Source: a bacterium (GTDB taxonomy: Bacteria > Elusimicrobiota > Elusimicrobia > Elusimicrobiales > UBA9959). From it: DNA of 9,864 nt. The notes under the pieces are model-generated. The model was not told the DNA's origin and did no database searches. It saw only the letters and a list, made by a program, of their open reading frames with translations. Positions 5,306-9,864 of the stretch are shown here, in pieces. Made by a program: the position numbers and the translations under genes. The stretch is taken from contig JAKAMO010000091.1 in assembly GCA_021812825.1 (NCBI GenBank), positions 1-9,864 on the forward strand, written 5' to 3'. Within the stretch, counting starts at the first letter, position 1, and each line of letters starts with the position of its first letter.

Positions 5306-6706
5306 TTACCTCCTGGTCCTCGCTAGCTTGGCAGAAAGCCCCGTATAGTTAAGGGGCGTAAGGCGCTTGAGCTCGGTCTTCACCGCGGGCTTGAGCTCGA
5401 GGCCGTCTATGAAAGCGTTCATCTCCGCGGCGGTCACGCTGCGGCCCCGCGTGAACTTGCTGAGCAGCTCGTAGGGACCGCTGGCCCGCTCACGGCGGAG
5501 TATGGTCTGAATGCCCTCGGCCAGCACCTCGGGGTGAGACCCCAGCTCCGCCTCCGCGGCGGCAGGGTCGGGCGAAACGCGCGACAGGCCGGTCAGTATG
5601 GAGCCGTACGCGGAGACGCAGTGCCCCAGCGCGGCGCCGAAATTACGCTCCACCGTGGAGTCGGAAAGGTCCCGCTGCAGCCTGGAAACCGGCAGCTTGG
5701 CGGAGAAGAAGCCCAGCAGCGCGTTGGCCACTCCGAGGTTGCCCTCGGCGTTCTCGAAGTGTATGGGGTTCACCTTCTGCGGCATAGTGGAGGAGCCGAC
5801 CTCCCCGGCCACGGCCTTCTGCTTCACCAGACCGGCGGAGATGTAGCGCCACATGTCCTGGCAGAAGGCCAGCAGTATCGTGTTCGCGCGGCGCAGGGCG
5901 TCGAAAAGCTCGGCGTAGCTGTCGTGCGGCTCTATCTGCGTGGTGAACGGGTTGAACTCCAGGTCCGGCCCGGGGCCGGAGTTGAAACTCTCTATGAACT
6001 CCCGCGAGAACTTCTGCCAGTCCACTACGGGGTAGGCGGCCACGTGCGCGTTGTAGTTGCCGGAGGCGCCGTTGAGCTTCGCCGCGATGCGCGCCGAACC
6101 CAGCTGGGATACCTGGCGGGCCAGGCGGGCGTGGAAGACGCGGAACTCCTTGCCGAAGGTCGTCGGCACGGCCGGCTGGCCGTGGGTGCGGGCCAACAGA
6201 GGGGCGTCGGCGTACTTAAGCGCCAGCTCGTCCAGAGAAGCGAGTATGGAATCCAGCGCCGGTATCAGCTCGCCGCGCACGCCGGCGCGCAGGATCAGCG
6301 CGTAGGAGATATTATTGACGTCCTCCGAGGTAAGGCCGAAATGCACCAGCTCCAGCAGATCGCCCATGCCGGCGCGGCGGAGCTTGTCCTTCAGCAGGTA
6401 CTCCACGGCCTTGACGTCGTGCCTGGTGGCCGGGATGCCGCCGGCGCCGGTCTCCTCGATAGCTACGACCTTCCTGACGTCGGAATCCGACAGGAGGGGC
6501 AGCTTCTCCAGGAGGGCGTTCTCCGCCGCAGTCAGCCGGCGGGCCTTCACCCCGGGGGTCGCGCACAGCTTGGCCAGGTAGCGGCATTCCACCAGGGCCC
6601 GGCAGCGGGCCAGGGCGGCCTCGCCGGTGACCCGCGTCAGCCCCCCCATCTTAGCGGCGTACCTGCCGTCAAGGGGACTTACCGCGTTTATGTTGCGCTC
6701 CGGCAT
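5306..6706 (-). CDS. purB: Adenylosuccinate lyase (E. coli-type long form)
   Basis: A 466-residue member of the fumarase/aspartase superfamily that cleaves adenylosuccinate to AMP and SAICAR to AICAR. The N-terminus INAVSPLDGRY (6-16) is typical of the long E. coli-type PurB. Other signs are FGLTSEDVNN (123-132), ARTHGQPAVPTT with general-acid candidate H175 (172-183), and the mobile signature loop GSSTMPQKVNP (304-314) with a catalytic serine at 305 or 306 and substrate-binding K311. The loop has Gln310 where E. coli PurB has His. The start at ATG 6706 is chosen because the family N-terminus begins there and GGAGG (complement of 6711-6715) lies four bases upstream; the frame stays open to 6796, but that extension crosses the promoter and leader. 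purA follows after one base. A structured leader precedes the gene. Confidence 0.95.
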   Translation of the reverse strand: MPERNINAVSPLDGRYAAKMGGLTRVTGEAALARCRALVECRYLAKLCATPGVKARRLTAAENALLEKLPLLSDSDVRKVVAIEETGAGGIPATRHDVKAVEYLLKDKLRRAGMGDLLELVHFGLTSEDVNNISYALILRAGVRGELIPALDSILASLDELALKYADAPLLARTHGQPAVPTTFGKEFRVFHARLARQVSQLGSARIAAKLNGASGNYNAHVAAYPVVDWQKFSREFIESFNSGPGPDLEFNPFTTQIEPHDSYAELFDALRRANTILLAFCQDMWRYISAGLVKQKAVAGEVGSSTMPQKVNPIHFENAEGNLGVANALLGFFSAKLPVSRLQRDLSDSTVERNFGAALGHCVSAYGSILTGLSRVSPDPAAAEAELGSHPEVLAEGIQTILRRERASGPYELLSKFTRGRSVTAAEMNAFIDGLELKPAVKTELKRLTPLNYTGLSAKLARTRR

Positions 6707-6753
6707 ATGCCCTCCAAAAGAATACCCGCGTCGGTGCAAGACGCGGGTCTTGC
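6707..6753 (-). promoter_or_regulatory. Structured purB leader with two mutually exclusive hairpins (possible attenuator)
   Basis: In the minus-strand transcript the leader starts with hairpin A, GCAAGAC/GUCUUGC around CCGC (6747-6753 with 6736-6742). Hairpin B, ACCCGCGU/ACGCGGGU (6741-6748 with 6724-6731, nine-base loop), reuses both arms and the loop of A, so the two cannot coexist. B is followed at once by AUUCUUUU (complement of 6716-6723) and then by the ribosome site GGAGG. B plus the U-rich run looks like a short intrinsic terminator and A like its competitor. No known aptamer is recognised, and regulation is inferred. Confidence 0.45.
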
Positions 6754-6758
6754 GATTA

Positions 6759-6788
6759 ATTCTAACACATAAGCTCCGGACATGTAAA
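6759..6788 (-). promoter_or_regulatory. Promoter of the purB-purA operon
   Basis: Reading the minus strand, TTTACA (complement of 6783-6788) is followed after 18 bases by TAGAAT (complement of 6759-6764), itself preceded by TGT, giving an extended -10. The predicted start is near 6752-6753, which places hairpin A at the very 5' end of the transcript. Confidence 0.6.
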
Positions 6789-6797
6789 TTCGCCAAG

Positions 6798-6809
6798 TTT
6801 TGCTACAAT
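6798..6809 (+). promoter_or_regulatory. Extended -10 promoter of the sensor kinase gene (leaderless mRNA predicted)
   Basis: TTTTGCTACAAT is an extended -10 element (TGC then TACAAT at 6804-6809). A start seven bases after the hexamer is at 6816, the A of the kinase ATG. The usual -35 zone (about 6781-6786) overlaps the -35 of the divergent purB promoter and has no good match. Confidence 0.5.
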
Positions 6810-6815
6810 ATCCCC

Positions 6816-7910
6816 ATGAAGACCGGCATGGAACTGCAGGAAGCGCTTATCGTGGCACTGGACCAGGCCTGCGAGGTCTTCTTCCTTACGGACCCTACAG
6901 CCACGATACTCTACGTCAATCCGGCCTTCGAGGTCCTTACCGGCTATTCCAGCGCCGAGGCGGTCGGCAAGAAGGCCAGTCTGCTCAAGAGCGGGGAGCA
7001 TAACCAGGCCTTCTACCGCGACCTCTGGACCACGATCCGCTCCGGCAAGCCCTGGCGCGGCCGGCTCGTCAACCGCCGCAAGGACGGGAGCCTCTACCTC
7101 GACGAGCAGCGCATCTGCCCCATCACCGACGCCTCCGGGAAGATCCAGTACTACTTCTCCACCCGCCGGGACGTCACCCGCGAGATCCAGCTGGAGTCCC
7201 AGCTTAACCAGAGCCAGAAGATGGAATCCCTTGGCCTGCTGGCGGGCCAGATCTCCCACGACTTCAACAACCTGCTGACCGTCATCATCGGTTCCATGGA
7301 GCTGATCATGGAGGACCTGAAGGAGGGCTCGGTCGGCCATAAGCTCTCGTCCGAGATCCTGCGCTCCTCCAAGGAATCCGCCGCGCTGATAAAGAACCTG
7401 ATGATCTTCGCCCGCAAGCACGAGAGCAGGCCGGTGGTCACCACGCTCAACGAGCCGGTGGACGAGATCAAGCCGCTGCTGTCCGGCCTGCTGGGCAAGG
7501 GGGTCACCCTCGCCTACGACCTGGACCCGGTGCCCTCCAAGGTCAAGATAGAACCGGAACACTTCAAGCAGGCCATCATGAACCTCGCCGTCAACGCCAA
7601 GGACGCCATGTCCGACAACGGCGCCATCAAGATAAAGACCTTTACCGCAGGACCGGACGGAGTGCCGCACTCGCTCCTAGGAGAGAAATACGCCGTATTC
7701 GAGATCTCCGACACCGGCCCGGGCATCCCCAAGGACGTGCTCCCCCGGATATTCGAGCCTTTCTTCACCACCAAGCCGAAGGGCAAGGGGACCGGGCTCG
7801 GCCTTTCCTCCGTCTACGGCATCATCCACCAGAACAACGGCCATATCTTCGCCGACAACAAACCGGGCGGAGGAGCCGTCTTCACCGTCTACTTCCCGGT
7901 AATGGACTGA
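6816..7910 (+). CDS. Cytoplasmic PAS-domain sensor histidine kinase
   Basis: A 364-residue kinase without membrane segments. Residues ~10-125 form a PAS domain (LTDPTATILYVNPAFEVLTGYS, then a PAC-like end FSTRRDVTREI). A short linker LESQLNQSQKMESLGLLAG leads to the HisKA helix with the phospho-accepting H148 in ISHDFNNLL. The ATP-binding domain has the N box NLAVNAKDAM (256-265), G1 DTGPGIP (299-305), an F box EPFFTTK (314-320) and G2 GKGTGLGL (323-330). The HDFNN type often carries its own receiver, which is absent here, so it needs a separate regulator; the CheY-like protein at 3764-4132 is a candidate partner. The frame is open back to 6627, but the added 63 residues lie antisense to purB and are not kinase-like. 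ATG 6816 has no ribosome site and follows the -10 box directly. AUA codons are rarer than in neighbours. Confidence 0.93.
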   Translation: MKTGMELQEALIVALDQACEVFFLTDPTATILYVNPAFEVLTGYSSAEAVGKKASLLKSGEHNQAFYRDLWTTIRSGKPWRGRLVNRRKDGSLYLDEQRICPITDASGKIQYYFSTRRDVTREIQLESQLNQSQKMESLGLLAGQISHDFNNLLTVIIGSMELIMEDLKEGSVGHKLSSEILRSSKESAALIKNLMIFARKHESRPVVTTLNEPVDEIKPLLSGLLGKGVTLAYDLDPVPSKVKIEPEHFKQAIMNLAVNAKDAMSDNGAIKIKTFTAGPDGVPHSLLGEKYAVFEISDTGPGIPKDVLPRIFEPFFTTKPKGKGTGLGLSSVYGIIHQNNGHIFADNKPGGGAVFTVYFPVMD

Positions 7911-7911
7911 C

Positions 7912-9864
7912 CTAGTGCCGGAAATGGCGCATGCCGGTCAGCACCATCGCCACGCCCAGGCGGTCCGCCGCCTCTATGACTTCCTTGTCCTTCACCGAGC
8001 CGCCCGGCTGCACTACCGCGGTGGCGCCGAGCCTCGCCCCCTCCTCTAGCGCGTCGGGGAACGGGAAGAAGGCGTCCGACGCCATCACCAGCGTCCCCGG
8101 CCTGGGGTTGTCCTTCAAAAAAGCCTCCAGCTTGTGGCCGGCCATGAAGACCGAGTCCACCCGCGACATCTGCCCGGCTCCTATGCCGACGGTCTGGCAG
8201 GGATCGGCCAGGACTATGGCGTTGGAACGCACGTACTTGGCGGCCGCCCAGGCGAAGCGGAGCGCCTCCTCTTCCTGCGGCGTGGGCTTGCGCTTCGTAG
8301 GGACCTCCCATTTATCGCCCAGCAGCCTGTCGTCGTCGCCGCTGACCAGCACTTCCTCGCCCACCGAGCGCAGCACGCGGTGTCCCTTAGGGAAAGCGTC
8401 CCACTTAAGCAGGCGCAGGTTGGCCTTCTTCGAGAACACCTCCAGCGTTTTCTCGTCGTAATCCGGGGCGCAGATGACCTCCACGAACTTCTTCGCCAGG
8501 AAGTCGGCTATCCGGCCGTCCAGCTTCCGGTTGACGGCTATGATGCCGCCGAAGGCCGACAGCGGGTCGGTGCGCCAGGCGCGTTCGAAGGCCTCGGCCA
8601 CGTCAGAGCCGGTGCCGAGGCCGCAGGGCGTCACGTGCTTGAAGATGACGCAGGCGGGCTTCTCGAAGTCCTGCACCGCCTGATACGTGCCGTAGGCGTC
8701 CAGGATATTGTTGAAGGACAGCTCCTTGCCCTGCAGCTGGGCGAACGGCGGCCTCTCGCCGCGGGTGTAGAGCGCGCAGGCCTGGTGCGGGTTCTCGCCG
8801 TAGCGCAGGTCATGGATTTTCTTCAGCCTTATCTCCAGCCTGTCAGGGAATCCGGCCGCCGGGGTCAGCGCACGGCTTATCTCCCCGTCGTAGGCCGCCG
8901 TGTGGGCGAAGGCCCTGACCGACAGTTCCTTCTTCAGGGTTTCGGGCAGCGCGCCTTTCCCCTCCGCCAGCGCGGCCAGCACCGGCGCGTAGTCCGCCGG
9001 GCTGGTCAGCACGGCCACGGACTGCCAGTTCTTGGCCGCGGCCCGCAGCAGGGCCACGCCGCCTATGTCGATGTTCTCTATCAGTTCGTCTGACCACGGA
9101 GCGGCCTTCTTGGCCGTCTCGGCGAACGGGTAGAGGTTCACCACCACCATGTCCAGCGGCTCAATGCCGAACCTGAAAACGGTATCCGAGTGCTCCGGAT
9201 TGTCGCGCCGGTAAAGTATGCCGCCGTGCACCATGGGGTGCAGCGTCTTCACGCGGCCGTCCAGCATCTCCGGGAAGCCGGTCATGGTCTCCAGGGCCCG
9301 CACAGGCACGCCGCCGTCCTTCAGCATCTTATAGGTGCCGGAAGTCGACACCAGCTCCACGCCCTCTTTCACCAGACCGCGGGCGAAGTCCAGAAGACCG
9401 GTCTTATCGGAGACGGACAGCAGCGCCCTGCGGACCTTTCCCGTTTCAGGCCCGGGCCCGGCTATCTCGACGCGGCCGTCCTTGATGGACAGCCTGCCTG
9501 CGCAGAAAAGGGCCGCGGCTTTCGGGTAGATGGCCAGTTCGGCGGCGTTAACCCTGGCCGCCAGCGTCTCGGGGGTATCGCCGGGGAGCACCGGCACCGG
9601 CTGCTGCATGACTATGGGCCCCCGGTCGTAATTCTCGTCGACGAAATGCACGGTGGGCCCGCTCACCTTGGCGCCCGCCGCCAGCACCGCCTCGTGCACC
9701 TTCATGCCGTAGTAGCCCTTGCCGCCGAACGAGGGAAGCAGGGCCGGATGCACGTTCAGTATGCGGCCTTTGTATTCCTTCAGCATCTCCGGGCCCAGCT
9801 TCAGCATGTAGCCGGCCAGGCAGACCAGGTCGGCCTTGTGCGCCCTGCAGGCGTCGGCGAGATA
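7912..9864 (-). CDS. purH: PurN-PurH fusion: GAR formyltransferase, AICAR formyltransferase and IMP cyclohydrolase (5' end outside window)
   Basis: One open frame of 650 visible residues, running off the right edge. Residues 1-~135 are the C-terminal two thirds of PurN: AGYMLKLGPEML, then NVHPALLPSF with catalytic N37 and H39, VHFVDENYDRGP with D80, and LPGDTPETLAARV. PurN transfers formyl from 10-formyl-THF to GAR. After a linker rich in Gly and Pro (~131-143) comes full PurH of about 507 residues: the IMP cyclohydrolase domain (ALLSVSDKTG, TSGTYKML, GRVKTLHP) and the AICAR formyltransferase domain (LRYGENPHQ, SFNNILDAYG, FKHVTPCG with catalytic Lys-His, and the classic ending MRHFRH). No ATG, GTG or TTG lies in the linker, so this is a true fusion and not two overlapping genes. 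About 70 PurN residues are missing at the edge. The stop is one base from the convergent kinase stop. Confidence 0.93.
   Translation of the reverse strand, partial: YLADACRAHKADLVCLAGYMLKLGPEMLKEYKGRILNVHPALLPSFGGKGYYGMKVHEAVLAAGAKVSGPTVHFVDENYDRGPIVMQQPVPVLPGDTPETLAARVNAAELAIYPKAAALFCAGRLSIKDGRVEIAGPGPETGKVRRALLSVSDKTGLLDFARGLVKEGVELVSTSGTYKMLKDGGVPVRALETMTGFPEMLDGRVKTLHPMVHGGILYRRDNPEHSDTVFRFGIEPLDMVVVNLYPFAETAKKAAPWSDELIENIDIGGVALLRAAAKNWQSVAVLTSPADYAPVLAALAEGKGALPETLKKELSVRAFAHTAAYDGEISRALTPAAGFPDRLEIRLKKIHDLRYGENPHQACALYTRGERPPFAQLQGKELSFNNILDAYGTYQAVQDFEKPACVIFKHVTPCGLGTGSDVAEAFERAWRTDPLSAFGGIIAVNRKLDGRIADFLAKKFVEVICAPDYDEKTLEVFSKKANLRLLKWDAFPKGHRVLRSVGEEVLVSGDDDRLLGDKWEVPTKRKPTPQEEEALRFAWAAAKYVRSNAIVLADPCQTVGIGAGQMSRVDSVFMAGHKLEAFLKDNPRPGTLVMASDAFFPFPDALEEGARLGATAVVQPGGSVKDKEVIEAADRLGVAMVLTGMRHFRH

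Noticed and set aside
4306..5352. Open frame of about 348 codons on the + strand, opposite purA
   Set aside because: Same type of antisense shadow: rich in Arg, Ala, His and Val with no family resemblance, while the opposite strand holds full PurA motifs.
5534..6772. Long open frame of about 412 codons on the + strand, opposite purB
   Set aside because: It mirrors purB in GC-rich DNA, has low-complexity Gly/Arg/Val/Leu composition, no recognisable motifs and no ribosome site. purB itself is unmistakable.
6707..6796. N-terminal extension of PurB by 30 codons
   Set aside because: PurB proteins begin near the INAVSPLDGRY motif, and a ribosome site precedes ATG 6706. The extension covers the leader hairpins and the promoter.
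6627..6815. N-terminal extension of the kinase by 63 codons
   Set aside because: It would lie antisense to purB and across both promoters, and the extra residues do not resemble a kinase. ATG 6816 fits the promoter and the PAS start.
8134..9093. Open frame of about 319 codons on the + strand, opposite purH
   Set aside because: Antisense to the well-conserved PurH; composition is that of a GC-rich shadow.

Overview
The window is a dense, GC-rich stretch of bacterial chromosome made mostly of housekeeping genes. A CsgG-like lipoprotein and an exported repeat protein with a C-terminal Phe point to a diderm (Gram-negative type) cell. There are no phage, transposon, integrase or CRISPR genes. Isoleucine is often written AUA, which is unusual for such GC-rich DNA. 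That feature, together with the mix of families (short archaeal-type PurA, LA_2272-like surface repeats), loosely suggests a non-model phylum such as Elusimicrobiota. This placement is an inference only.

Left part (1-2327, + strand): the 3' end of pyrE (orotate phosphoribosyltransferase), then a SAM hydrolase of the DUF62 family, then an RlmI-type 23S rRNA m5C methyltransferase one base downstream. These probably form one operon. Next (2335-3683) comes a divergent envelope pair: a secreted protein built from about ten 15-residue repeats (- strand) and a CsgG-like lipoprotein (+ strand), sharing a 113-bp promoter region. A strong bidirectional terminator (3711-3745) separates the lipoprotein gene from the convergent transcript that follows.

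Middle part (3764-6706, - strand): in transcription order purB, purA, tRNA-Phe(GAA), and a single-domain CheY-like response regulator starting 22 bases after the tRNA 3' end. purB-purA is a tight operon that converts IMP to AMP. PurA is the short (338 aa) archaeal-like form and carries two altered motifs. The purB leader can fold into two mutually exclusive hairpins, the second followed by a U-rich run, which resembles a compact attenuator.

Right part (6816-9864): a cytoplasmic PAS-HisKA-HATPase sensor kinase (+ strand) is transcribed back-to-back with purB from a promoter that seems to give a leaderless mRNA. Its stop lies one base from the stop of a convergent gene encoding a PurN-PurH fusion, whose 5' end is outside the window. 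PurN-PurH (GAR and AICAR formyl transfer, IMP cyclisation) makes IMP, and PurB and PurA take it to AMP, so several purine steps are encoded here. The most interesting items are the PurN-PurH fusion, the divergent PurA, the purB leader and the tRNA/response-regulator transcript. I did not find a wholly new system such as a defence island.
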